From the NCBI GenBank assembly GCA_017477255.1, contig JAFUXB010000001.1, positions 93,872 through 128,695 of the forward strand: a stretch of 34,824 bases of DNA. Direction: 5' to 3'. This DNA comes from Bacilli bacterium (GTDB taxonomy: Bacteria > Bacillota_I > Bacilli_A > RFN20 > CAG-826). The notes below the pieces were generated by a model. That model did not search any database and was not told the DNA's origin. It worked only from the letters and a program-made list of their open reading frames with translations. Shown piece by piece: positions 16,248 through 24,657 of this stretch. The position numbers and the translations under genes were made by a program. How positions within the stretch are numbered: position 1 is the first letter of the stretch; each line of letters starts with the position of its first letter.

Positions 16248-17180
16248 ATGAGTTTAATTACAAATATTTATAAAAAGAAACTTGTTCAAAGATATGATAA
16301 GGATGGAATAATTCCTTATCTTTCTTTTAAAGATTTTGAAGGTTTAAAATGTGAAGAAAATTCATTTATAAATTCAAAAAACGCCTCAATCTCATACTTT
16401 TTTTATAATTTTGACAATTTCGATGATTCAAAAATCATTTTATTTTTGCATGGAATAGGCCCTGGACATACTGCCTACATGAATGAAATTTATACAATTT
16501 GTAAAGCAGGTTATAAAGTTTTAACTTTAGATTATATGGGTTGTGATAAGTCTGGTGGAGAAGCACTTGAATCTTTAAATGAACCTACTAGAGATGTTTG
16601 TGATTTGTTAAATCATTTAAAAATTAATAAAGAAGTTATAGTCGTTGGACATTCATTAGGAGCTTACACCTCAATAAATATTTTGAGATTAAGAGATGAA
16701 ATTAAAAAAGGTGTGATTATATCTGGCTTTATTGATATAAGCGATTTATTAAAATCACTTGTTAAGATGAATGGTTTTGTTAAAAAAGTATTAAAATACG
16801 AAAAAGAAATCAATTCTGATTATTTTAATGATAAGTATAACTATGATTTCTTAAAAAATACCAATAAAAAGCTGTTATTTATTCACTCAAAAGATGATCA
16901 ATTAGTGCCTTATGAAATTTCAACTAAGCAAATTGAAGAGATGAATAATCATAGTTTTGAATTTGTAATTACTGATGGCAAAAAACATAATCCGAATTAT
17001 ACTGCTGAAGCAGTTAATTATATGAACGATGTTTTTAGCAAATACAATGCACTTGTTAAACAAAAAAAGTTAAAAACTTTTGAAGAAAAAAAGAATTATT
17101 TTAATGATGTTCTGTTAAGTAAAATTACTGAACAGGATAATGAAATTTGGAATAAAATATTCTCGTTTCTCAAAAAATAA
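16248..17180 (+). CDS. Alpha/beta hydrolase (serine hydrolase)
   Basis: 310 residues with the alpha/beta-hydrolase fold. The oxyanion region is LFLHGIGPGH, the nucleophile elbow VVGHSLGA, the likely acid KDDQLVP and the likely His in TDGKKHNPNYT. No signal peptide, so cytoplasmic. A C-terminal extension of about 60 residues is rich in Lys and aromatics. It begins one base after the flavodiiron stop and is probably co-transcribed. The substrate (ester, lipid or peptide) cannot be told. Confidence 0.85.
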   Translation: MSLITNIYKKKLVQRYDKDGIIPYLSFKDFEGLKCEENSFINSKNASISYFFYNFDNFDDSKIILFLHGIGPGHTAYMNEIYTICKAGYKVLTLDYMGCDKSGGEALESLNEPTRDVCDLLNHLKINKEVIVVGHSLGAYTSINILRLRDEIKKGVIISGFIDISDLLKSLVKMNGFVKKVLKYEKEINSDYFNDKYNYDFLKNTNKKLLFIHSKDDQLVPYEISTKQIEEMNNHSFEFVITDGKKHNPNYTAEAVNYMNDVFSKYNALVKQKKLKTFEEKKNYFNDVLLSKITEQDNEIWNKIFSFLKK

Positions 17181-17182
17181 TT

Positions 17183-17200
17183 GAGATTTGCAGCGTTTTT
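17183..17200 (+). repeat. Dispersed 18-nt repeat, copy 5
   Basis: GAGATTTGCAGCGTTTTT followed by GAAAATTTT, two bases after the hydrolase stop. One base (C for G) differs within the core. Confidence 0.7.
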
Positions 17201-17266
17201 GAAAATTTTATAATTTTTAAATGTGCTGTTTCTAACAAAAAAAGATTGTTTTATATTTATTATTTC

Positions 17267-17295
17267 TTGACAATATGAAGCTAAATATTTAATAA
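17267..17295 (+). promoter_or_regulatory. Promoter of tRNA-Ala
   Basis: Perfect -35 TTGACA (17267-17272), 17-bp spacer, -10 TAATAA (17290-17295); the exact -10 register is uncertain within the AT stretch. Confidence 0.75.
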
Positions 17296-17310
17296 TATTA
17301 GGCAGCGAAT

Positions 17311-17386
17311 GGGTCTTTAGCTCAGCTGGGAGAGCGCCTCCATGGCATGGAGGAGGTCACCGGTTCGATCCCGGCAAGATCCACCA
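17311..17386 (+). tRNA. tRNA-Ala (anticodon GGC)
   Basis: 76-nt cloverleaf with acceptor GGGTCTT/AAGATCC including the G3-U70 wobble that marks tRNA-Ala, anticodon stem CCTCC/GGAGG, anticodon GGC, and encoded CCA. Its terminator lies directly behind. Confidence 0.96.
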
Positions 17387-17398
17387 CGAATGTAGGTT

Positions 17399-17428
17399 AA
17401 GGCTGATACTAGTTATCAGCCTTTTTTT
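17399..17428 (+). terminator. Terminator after tRNA-Ala
   Basis: Stem AAGGCTGATA/TATCAGCCTT with a five-base loop and a run of Ts. Confidence 0.92.
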
Positions 17429-17511
17429 ATGCAATGTAGTCTCTCTTTTTTGAGCATTTGTATCAAAATTGAACAAAAGTAAATGTACAAAAACGATGCA
17501 TTTTTTCAATA

Positions 17512-17560
17512 TTGCTCTATTTGTAATCATCTTTGCTCTAATTAAAAACAAGCTTGCTCT
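17512..17560 (+). repeat. Three direct repeats at 21-bp spacing upstream of the helicase gene
   Basis: TTGCTCT starts at 17512, 17533 and 17554, each followed by an AT-rich stretch. The spacing is exactly 21 bp, two helical turns, so a protein could bind all three on one face. An inverted copy GAGCA lies at 17452-17456. Confidence 0.65.
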
Positions 17561-17651
17561 TTATTAGAAAGAATGCATGAGCTTATTGAAATATTCTTTA
17601 CCGCACAATAGCTTTATTAGAGATGAATTCAAATTGAAATAAGACAAATTA

Positions 17652-17669
17652 TGGTATAATCGATATCGA
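17652..17669 (+). promoter_or_regulatory. Helicase promoter with palindrome at the start site
   Basis: TGGTATAAT (extended -10, TATAAT at 17655-17660) is followed by the perfect palindrome TCGATATCGA (17660-17669). The ATG is at 17672, so the transcript would have a leader of about five bases and no ribosome site. Confidence 0.6.
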
Positions 17670-17671
17670 AT

Positions 17672-20338
17672 ATGAAAACATTCGACAAAGTTTCGTTTAA
17701 TGGTACATTTAGAAATTATCAACAAAGAGTGTTAGATAACTCTGATAAATATCTTTTGAATGGAAAAATCAACATTGTTGCCGCTCCTGGAAGTGGAAAA
17801 ACAATTTTAGGTTTGGAACTCATCAAAAGGTTAAATGCTCCAACAATCATTTTATCCCCAACAACTACAATTAAATATCAGTGGGGCGATAGATTTAAAG
17901 ATAGTTTCTTGGATAAAGATGAAAACGTTGATGATTATTTCTCATATGACTTACATGAGATAACACTTATTAATTCAATCACATATCAAGCTCTTCATTC
18001 AATTATGAACAAACTTCCTTTGGAAGAAGATGATGCAGTAATAGATTATTCAGACTTGGATATTTTTGAATTGATTAGAAAATACAAAGTTAAAACAATC
18101 TGCTTAGATGAGGCACATCATTTGCAAAACGAATGGCAAAAATCTCTTGAGAAGTTTATTGAACAATTAGGAGATGATGTCAAAATCATTGCCTTAACCG
18201 CAACTCCTCCTTATGACGCTGGAAGAGCAGAATGGCAAAGATACGAAAAAGTGTGTGGCCCAATTGATGAAGAAATATTTGTTCCAGAATTAGTGAAAGA
18301 AGGAACTCTTTGCCCACATCAAGACTTTGTTTATTTCAACTATCCAACAAAAGAAGAAACTGTTGCGTTTTCTGAATATAAAAACAAAGTTCTTTTATGC
18401 ATTCAAGAATTGAGGGAACTAGATATTTATCATGGTGTCTATGAATTTATCTTAAATAAATATAAAACTGAGAAAGAGGTTCTTTTTGAAAACACCAAAT
18501 CATATATTGCTTTATTAATCCTTTTGCATTCGCTTTCAATCGAAATTGATGTCAAGATTATTGAATCGTTAACCACTGAAAAGCTTCTTCCAGTTCCTAA
18601 CCCCGTTTTCTACGAAAGAGCGTATCAATTTTTGCTTGATGAAGAAGCAATATTAAGCGAAGAAAAGAAAGAGCTTATCTTAAAGATTTTAAGAAAATAT
18701 TCAACAATCGAAAGAGGGAAAGTTAATTTCTCCTTAAAAGATAACACTAAACACAAGTTAATCAGTTCAGTTGGAAAACTTAACAGCATTGCAAAAATCA
18801 CCGAGGAAGAGAGCAAAAATCTTGGTAGTGATTTAAGAATGCTTATCTTGGCCGACTACATCAAAAAAGAAACTGTTAAAGATTTGTTTTCTGGGAATAC
18901 ACCTTTATATATCAGTGTTGTGACCATATTTGAAGTTTTAGCAAAATCAAATCCTAATTATAAGATGGGTGTTCTTTCTGGTAATCTCATTATTCTTCCA
19001 ACAGAATGTAAAGAATACCTAAAAGGATACAAATTTAAGGCTTCTAAAATAGGCGAAACCATTTATTCAGAAATTAGCTTTTCTTCAATGAAGAACAAAG
19101 ACAAGGTGGATGTTGTTTCTACACTATTTGAAAAGGGCGTAATCAACATTATTATTGGTACCAAAGCTCTTCTCGGAGAAGGCTGGGATTCACCTTGTAT
19201 CAACACTTTAATCCTAGCAAGTTTTGTTGGTAGTTTTATGCTCTCCAATCAAATGAGAGGTAGAGCTATTCGAATTGATAAAAATAACCCAAGTAAAGTC
19301 GCTAATATATGGCACTTAGTAACTCTAGAACCTGAATACATATTTGAAGAAAAGTTACTTAAATCTTTGGCCATTAAGAAAGATACTGATTTCAATCAAA
19401 TCGATTCATCTGATTATGACACTCTTCAAAAAAGATTTGATTGTTTTGTTGGTCCAAATTATGACACAGGGGAAATTGAAAGTGGAATTGATAGGATAAC
19501 CGCTATCCATCCTCCATTTAATAAAAGTGGTATTGAAACTATCAACACTGCAATGTTAGCAAGAGCGAAGATGAGAGACGACACAAAGAATAAATGGGAG
19601 AGTTCTATTAAATATAACTTCAAATTAGCTGAAGAAATTGAAGTGCCTGAAGAAAAAGTTATAAAGCCATTTAAATATATCAATATGGTTGGTATTTTGA
19701 TTTCACTTGGTGGATCAGCCGCCTCTGGCTATTTTTTCTCACGCCTTTTAATTACTCTATCAACTGCGAAACCTGAAAATGATGTATATTTATTGCTTGG
19801 AATTATTGTAGCTGCCATTTCATTTGTTGTTTTCACTTTCCTATTTGGAAAAGTTATCAATAAAATAATCGTTCACTCTTCACCAAAGAAAAACATGACA
19901 CATCTTGCAAAGGCACTACTTAAAACATTACAAGATGTTGAAAAGATAAGTCATAGAGCATCAATAAGAGTGAGAGGGGATGAAATCTGTTTTGGAGTCC
20001 AAATAATTGATGCTAGCATCTATGAACAAAGTATTTTCAATCAGGCCATCACTGAAATGCTGTCTCCAATTGATAATCCTAAGTACTTATTAATTATGAA
20101 AAAAAGAGGATTCCGTAACTACGAGCAATCATATTCTTGCCCGTCAATCATTAGCCAAAGAAAAGAAATGGTGGAACTTTTCTCTGATAATCTAAAAGGA
20201 AGAGTTGGACCATTCGATATAGTTTATACAAGGACAGATGAAGGAAGAGAAGCGCTCATAAAATGTCATAAAAAGTCCTTCTTAACACAAAATGAAAAGC
20301 TATTAAAAAGAAAGAAGATTATTTCTCAATTCGAATAA
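17672..20338 (+). CDS. Membrane-anchored superfamily 2 helicase, function unknown
   Basis: 888 residues. Helicase core: a Q-motif-like NYQQRV, Walker A APGSGKT (38-44), motif II DEAH (146-149), motif III TAT (176-178), then after a helical insert of about 250 residues GEGWDSP (502-508) and motif VI QMRGRAIR (527-534). Two hydrophobic stretches follow, about 672-695 and 705-729, enough for a transmembrane hairpin, and then a soluble C-terminal domain of about 155 residues. A nucleic-acid helicase tied to the membrane is unusual. No nuclease motif was seen. Codon use looks less AT-biased than in neighbours (by eye), and the gene stands alone behind a tRNA, which suggests acquisition. A defence role is a guess. 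Confidence 0.85.
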   Translation: MKTFDKVSFNGTFRNYQQRVLDNSDKYLLNGKINIVAAPGSGKTILGLELIKRLNAPTIILSPTTTIKYQWGDRFKDSFLDKDENVDDYFSYDLHEITLINSITYQALHSIMNKLPLEEDDAVIDYSDLDIFELIRKYKVKTICLDEAHHLQNEWQKSLEKFIEQLGDDVKIIALTATPPYDAGRAEWQRYEKVCGPIDEEIFVPELVKEGTLCPHQDFVYFNYPTKEETVAFSEYKNKVLLCIQELRELDIYHGVYEFILNKYKTEKEVLFENTKSYIALLILLHSLSIEIDVKIIESLTTEKLLPVPNPVFYERAYQFLLDEEAILSEEKKELILKILRKYSTIERGKVNFSLKDNTKHKLISSVGKLNSIAKITEEESKNLGSDLRMLILADYIKKETVKDLFSGNTPLYISVVTIFEVLAKSNPNYKMGVLSGNLIILPTECKEYLKGYKFKASKIGETIYSEISFSSMKNKDKVDVVSTLFEKGVINIIIGTKALLGEGWDSPCINTLILASFVGSFMLSNQMRGRAIRIDKNNPSKVANIWHLVTLEPEYIFEEKLLKSLAIKKDTDFNQIDSSDYDTLQKRFDCFVGPNYDTGEIESGIDRITAIHPPFNKSGIETINTAMLARAKMRDDTKNKWESSIKYNFKLAEEIEVPEEKVIKPFKYINMVGILISLGGSAASGYFFSRLLITLSTAKPENDVYLLLGIIVAAISFVVFTFLFGKVINKIIVHSSPKKNMTHLAKALLKTLQDVEKISHRASIRVRGDEICFGVQIIDASIYEQSIFNQAITEMLSPIDNPKYLLIMKKRGFRNYEQSYSCPSIISQRKEMVELFSDNLKGRVGPFDIVYTRTDEGREALIKCHKKSFLTQNEKLLKRKKIISQFE

Positions 20339-20367
20339 ATTCACTTTGGCATCCACAAAATTAACTC

Positions 20368-20389
20368 GACCTCGAAAAGAGGTCTTTTT
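20368..20389 (+). terminator. Terminator after the helicase gene
   Basis: Stem GACCTC/GAGGTC, loop GAAAA, then TTTTT. Confidence 0.9.
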
Positions 20390-20451
20390 CTTTTATTTAT
20401 TTGATTATATTAAAACTTAAAAAGAATTTTTTTCTTATTTTATATATAAAA

Positions 20452-20506
20452 TAGAAAACTTGTTTATAAAGTAATATAATTAATTTAACAAAATTCTTTA
20501 AAAGAA
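20452..20506 (+). promoter_or_regulatory. Putative promoter and leader of the sulfoquinovose operon
   Basis: TATAAT at 20475-20480 with a weak TAGAAA at 20452-20457 (17-bp spacer). The leader holds the inverted repeat ATTCTTT-A-AAAGAAT (20492-20506), a possible operator for a regulator not found in the window. Confidence 0.45.
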
Positions 20507-20537
20507 TAAGGTTAGCATAATTTTAGGAGGATTTAAT

Positions 20538-21986
20538 ATGTCAACCGATAATACCAATGTCAAAACATCCGGTATTGGATTTAAAGACAAGATTGGCTAT
20601 GCTTTAGGCGACGTAGGATCATTACTCGTTTTTGGTTTGGTCAATACTTTTTTACAAATCTTTTATACGGATAAGTTAGGAATTGCCCCACTTATTGTTA
20701 TGATTATTATGATCGTAGCTAGAGTTTGGGATGCAATTAATGACCCAATTTGGGGAAGAATTGTCGATAATGCTAAAGCAAAACCTGGAAGAAGGTATAA
20801 GAAGTGGTTACTTGTTTTAAGTATGCCATTAGCTTTCTCTTCCATTTTAATGTTTATTGATGTTAAAGGATGGTTTAACTTTAGTAACGCTGCATGTATT
20901 GCTTATGCAGTTATTTCTTATATTGTTTTCGGTATGTTATATACTGGAACAAATATTCCTTATGGCTCAATGTCATCAGTTATTACTTCAGATGATAAAG
21001 AAAGAAATGCTTTATCAGTATTTAGAAGTGTTGGTTCAACTTTAGGTGGTTTTGGACCAATGATCGTTAACTTTATGGTTTGGGATAAAGTTGATGGAGT
21101 CAACGTTTTAAATTCAACTAAATTAATTATTGGTGTTGCTATTTTAGCTGTTTTATCTGTAGTTTGCGCTATTCTTTGCTATAAAATGAGTGAAGAAAGA
21201 ATTGTTTTTGAAAGAACAGAAGAGAAAAAACCAAAAGGTGAAACAAAAAGAGTTGTTCTTAATTTATTAAAAACTCGTTCGTTTGTTATCATTTCAGTTG
21301 TTGGTATGTTATTCTTAGCAGCTCAAATGTTCCAAACTACATATAATATGTATGTTTTCAAAGTATTCTTTAATAAAGCAAGTATGGCAACTTTATCAAC
21401 AGTTTGCCAATATTTACCTGTAGCAATTGTTATGTTCTTCTCTGGAAAACTTGTTAAAAAGTTTGGAAGAAAAGAAATTTGTGCTTATGGATTATTATTT
21501 ACTGCAATTAGTTTTGGAATATTAGCAGTTATTCCAATTAATGCCTTTGATAAAGGAATTTTAATGTGGATCTTCTTGGCTTTTTCTCTATTAGCAGGCT
21601 TAGGAAATTCATTTATTTTCTTAATGATTTGGGCTTTAGCAAACGATTCAATCGATGATTATTATGTTAGAACTAAATCACATGATGAAGCTACAGCTTA
21701 TTCAATTTTTACATTCATGAGAAAACTTGGACAAACTGTTGCAGCAGTTATTGTTAACGTTTCTTTAATTATTATTGGCTATGGACAAAGTGAAGACTGG
21801 GTTCCAACTGCCGCAGATGCAACTTCAATGTATTATCAATCAATAATTATTCCAGCTGCATTATCACTTTTAATGTTCTTAATTTTAATGTTCTTATATC
21901 CACTTTCAAAAAGAAGAGTTGAAGAACTTCAAGTTCAAAAAGAAGCTTTACTTAGTGGAAAGGAACAAGTAGAAGAGACTAAATAA
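20538..21986 (+). CDS. sftA: GPH-family sugar:cation symporter, predicted sulfoquinovoside importer
   Basis: 482-residue polytopic membrane protein of the glycoside-pentoside-hexuronide family (MelB relatives). The signature GYALGDVGSLLVF and ARVWDAINDPIWGRIVDNAK are near the start; about 12 hydrophobic segments follow, with a short charged C-terminal tail. In E. coli the sulfoquinovose locus uses the related YihO. Here it is first in a seven-gene operon with a sulfoquinovosidase-like gene two bases downstream, so it probably imports sulfoquinovose or its glycosides. Ribosome site AGGAGG at 20524-20529. The symbol follows sulfoglycolytic transaldolase naming from memory; family is secure, substrate inferred. 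Confidence 0.85.
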   Translation: MSTDNTNVKTSGIGFKDKIGYALGDVGSLLVFGLVNTFLQIFYTDKLGIAPLIVMIIMIVARVWDAINDPIWGRIVDNAKAKPGRRYKKWLLVLSMPLAFSSILMFIDVKGWFNFSNAACIAYAVISYIVFGMLYTGTNIPYGSMSSVITSDDKERNALSVFRSVGSTLGGFGPMIVNFMVWDKVDGVNVLNSTKLIIGVAILAVLSVVCAILCYKMSEERIVFERTEEKKPKGETKRVVLNLLKTRSFVIISVVGMLFLAAQMFQTTYNMYVFKVFFNKASMATLSTVCQYLPVAIVMFFSGKLVKKFGRKEICAYGLLFTAISFGILAVIPINAFDKGILMWIFLAFSLLAGLGNSFIFLMIWALANDSIDDYYVRTKSHDEATAYSIFTFMRKLGQTVAAVIVNVSLIIIGYGQSEDWVPTAADATSMYYQSIIIPAALSLLMFLILMFLYPLSKRRVEELQVQKEALLSGKEQVEETK

Positions 21987-21988
21987 TT

Positions 21989-23974
21989 ATGAATAAACAA
22001 GAATTAAGAGAATATTTCCTATCACAGCTTACAAATGGAAATATAGTTTTTAGAGTTGCTAAGGGTGAAGCTCGTTATAAGATGTCTCGTGGTTCATTTA
22101 AAACAAGTGAACATATTAGAAACGATCACACTTTAACTTATAAAACTCAATATGATAATCGTTATATTTTTAGTGATGGAAAAGTAGAAGGTGAATTAAT
22201 TTTAGATGATAATCCTGATGTTTTAAAATTCCATTTCCATGTAGATCATGGATATAATCGTTTCTATTTATGTTTTAAAACATTTGAAGATGAACATATT
22301 TATGGTTGTGGAGAACAATTTACAACAGTTGATTTAAAAGGAAAACAAGTACCTATTTGGGTAAGTGAACATCAACAAGTAATGAAAATTGCTATGAAAC
22401 TTTTAAGGTGGAAACTTTTAGGAAAACCTGAACCAGATAGAGTTACAAAATATAAAAATCATCAAACTTATTGTTCATTCCCAATTTTTATTTCAAGTAA
22501 AAATTATGGATTTTATATTCATGAAGATAGTTATGGTCAACTTAATTTTAAAAAGGATAGTGTTGAATTAAAATTTAGAGCTATTCCTCAATCAGTTAGT
22601 TTAATTACTGCTGATTCTCAATTAGAATTAGTTGAAAAAATGGCTAATTTACTTGGAATTTCTCCACGTTTACCTGAATGGGTTAATAATGGAGCAATTT
22701 TAGCAATGCAAGGTGGAACTGAAGTTTTAAGAGAAAAATATCAAGAAGCCAAAGCAAAAGGAGTCAAGATTGCAGCATTATGGGCACAAGATTGGTGCGG
22801 ACATGTTGTTACAAGTTTTGGTTATCAAGTTTATTGGAATTGGAAAGTTGATGATGAACTTTATAAAGGATTAAAAGAATTTATCGATGAATTACACAAA
22901 GATGGCGTTAAATTCTTAGGTTATATCAATACTTTCTTAAAAAAAGATGCTCCACTTTATAACGAAGCTAAGGCAATGAATATTTTAGTTAGAAAGAAAG
23001 ATGGAAGCGTATATCATGTAAAATCTACAACATTTGATGCAGGTATTGTTGATTTAACTAATCCTACTGGATATAACTGGTATAAAGAAGTTATGAAAAA
23101 GAACATGATCGAATTTGGTCTTGATGGTTGGATGGCTGATTTTGGTGAATATTTACCTACTGATTCAGTAGTTTATGGTGGAAGAGCGGAATATTTACAT
23201 AATAAATGGCCAACTTTCTGGGCAAAATGTTGTCATGATGCAATTGTTGAATTAAATAAAGAAAAAGATATATTTATTTTCTCAAGAGCTGCTTTTGGAC
23301 ATACAGTTCAATATACAAATACAATTTGGAATGGTGATAACCACGTTGACTGGTCAGATGAATATGGAATTGCTTCCGTAATTCCTGCAACTATTTCACT
23401 TGCAAGTTGTGGAGTTGGAGTAGTTCATAGTGATATTGGTGGCTATACAACAGTTATGTTTATGAAACGTTCACCAGAATTACTTAGAAGATGGTCAGAA
23501 ATGAATATATTTACACCTATTTTTAGAACTCACGAAGGAAATAGACCAAAAGATAATGCACAATTTGATAATCCAGAAGTAATTGATGAATTCGCAAGAA
23601 ATTCAAATATATATTATGATTTAAAAGATTATAGATTATCCTTAATTGACGAATATGAGGAAAAAGGAACTCCAGTAGTTCGTCCATTATTCTTACATTA
23701 TGATGAAGAATGGTGCAAAGTTGAAAAACGTGAATTCTTACTTGGTAAAGACGTATTAGTTTCGCCAGTATTAAGAGAAAAAGAAATTAAGCATATTGTT
23801 AGGATTCCTAAAGGAAAATGGGTACAATTTTTCACTGGTAAAGAATTCGAAGGTGGAGATGCAATTGTTGATTCACCATTAGGTCTTCCAATTGCTTTTT
23901 ATAAAAAAGAATCGAGTTTTGCAGGGTTATTTGAAAAAATAAGCGAAAAATATAAGAAAGGAGAAAACGAATAA
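21989..23974 (+). CDS. sftG: GH31 alpha-glycosidase, sulfoquinovosidase type (YihQ-like)
   Basis: 661 residues, matching E. coli YihQ over the whole length as far as recalled. The catalytic nucleophile is D384 in WMADFGEYLPTD (YihQ D405) and the acid/base D450 in NGDNHVDW (YihQ D472). Residues of the sulfoquinovose pocket line up at a constant offset: Q241 (Q262), Q267 (Q288), W283 (W304) and Y486 (Y508). The position of the sulfonate-contacting R301 is Q280 here, in GYQVYWNW. It would hydrolyse sulfoquinovosyl glycerol or similar glycosides in the cytoplasm to free sulfoquinovose. The Gln makes substrate assignment less certain, but the operon context supports it. A 15-base match to the dispersed repeat lies at 23914 inside the conserved coding end. 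Confidence 0.88.
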   Translation: MNKQELREYFLSQLTNGNIVFRVAKGEARYKMSRGSFKTSEHIRNDHTLTYKTQYDNRYIFSDGKVEGELILDDNPDVLKFHFHVDHGYNRFYLCFKTFEDEHIYGCGEQFTTVDLKGKQVPIWVSEHQQVMKIAMKLLRWKLLGKPEPDRVTKYKNHQTYCSFPIFISSKNYGFYIHEDSYGQLNFKKDSVELKFRAIPQSVSLITADSQLELVEKMANLLGISPRLPEWVNNGAILAMQGGTEVLREKYQEAKAKGVKIAALWAQDWCGHVVTSFGYQVYWNWKVDDELYKGLKEFIDELHKDGVKFLGYINTFLKKDAPLYNEAKAMNILVRKKDGSVYHVKSTTFDAGIVDLTNPTGYNWYKEVMKKNMIEFGLDGWMADFGEYLPTDSVVYGGRAEYLHNKWPTFWAKCCHDAIVELNKEKDIFIFSRAAFGHTVQYTNTIWNGDNHVDWSDEYGIASVIPATISLASCGVGVVHSDIGGYTTVMFMKRSPELLRRWSEMNIFTPIFRTHEGNRPKDNAQFDNPEVIDEFARNSNIYYDLKDYRLSLIDEYEEKGTPVVRPLFLHYDEEWCKVEKREFLLGKDVLVSPVLREKEIKHIVRIPKGKWVQFFTGKEFEGGDAIVDSPLGLPIAFYKKESSFAGLFEKISEKYKKGENE

Positions 23975-24654
23975 TGAAATTCTTTTTAGACTCAGCTAAG
24001 ATTGATGAAATCGATAAAGCTTATAAATGTTATGGAATTGATGGAATTACAACAAATCCAAAACACATTCAAAATAGTGGTAAACCATTTTTAGAAGCAA
24101 TCACTGACATTGCTAAATGGGTTAAAGAAAATAAACTTGAAGGAGTTGAAAAATTCCCAGTTTCAGTTGAAATTAATCCACATTTAGATAATGCAGAAGA
24201 TATGATTAAAGAAGCACGCAAAATTTCTAAATTATGTGAAAACTTCGTAATTAAAATCCCATGCACTTTAGAAGGATTAAAAGCTGCTAAAACTTTAGAA
24301 GAAGAAGGAATTAGAACTAATGTCACATTAGTATTTTCAGGATCACAAGCAATTCAAGCTGGAAGAATTAACGCTAAATTTGTTTCACCATTTATTGGTT
24401 GGAAAGAAAATAATGGTGAAGATACTTATCAATATATGGCTCAAATTGCTGAAATTTATAAAGTTAAAGGTTATAAAACTGAAATTATTGCAGCAGCTGT
24501 AAGAAGTGGTAAAACAATTGCTGAAATGGCTGAACTTGATATTGATATTGTTACTTGTGGACTTGCAGTTTTAGAAGATGCATTTACTCACCCATATACA
24601 ACTTATGGCTTAGGCGTATTTTGTAATGCTTGGGATAATACAAAAGGTAATTAA
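23974..24654 (+). CDS. sftT: Small transaldolase, predicted 6-deoxy-6-sulfofructose transaldolase
   Basis: 226-residue TalB/FSA-like beta-barrel. The N-terminus MKFFLDSAKIDEI and GIDGITTNP are typical of the small transaldolase group; the Schiff-base lysine is K94 in FVIKIPCT. In the sulfoglycolytic transaldolase pathway the enzyme splits sulfofructose, passes the dihydroxyacetone unit to glyceraldehyde 3-phosphate to give fructose 6-phosphate, and releases 3-sulfolactaldehyde. The ATG overlaps the sftG stop (TAATG) and has an AAAGGAG site. By sequence alone it could be a fructose-6-phosphate aldolase; the neighbours decide. Confidence 0.9.
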   Translation: MKFFLDSAKIDEIDKAYKCYGIDGITTNPKHIQNSGKPFLEAITDIAKWVKENKLEGVEKFPVSVEINPHLDNAEDMIKEARKISKLCENFVIKIPCTLEGLKAAKTLEEEGIRTNVTLVFSGSQAIQAGRINAKFVSPFIGWKENNGEDTYQYMAQIAEIYKVKGYKTEIIAAAVRSGKTIAEMAELDIDIVTCGLAVLEDAFTHPYTTYGLGVFCNAWDNTKGN

Positions 24655-24657
24655 AAA

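Noticed and set aside
17357-17551. Minus-strand reading frame starting upstream of the helicase
   Set aside because: It overlaps the tRNA-Ala 3' half and its terminator, has no ribosome site and no recognisable protein features.
20340-20365. Possible right attachment site repeating the tRNA-Ala 3' end, which would make the helicase an integrated island
   Set aside because: Only a short imperfect match (GGCATCCAC against the tRNA end) is present, and no integrase gene is seen.
17387-20537. CRISPR array or restriction-modification partner around the helicase
   Set aside because: No regular repeat-spacer pattern and no methylase or nuclease gene was seen; the three 21-bp-phased heptamers are too short and have no spacer-like units.
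23914-23931. Tenth copy of the dispersed repeat, inside the GH31 gene
   Set aside because: The 15-base match is striking, but the encoded SSFAGLFEK aligns naturally with the end of YihQ, so coding constraint or chance explains it well enough; not counted as a mobile copy.
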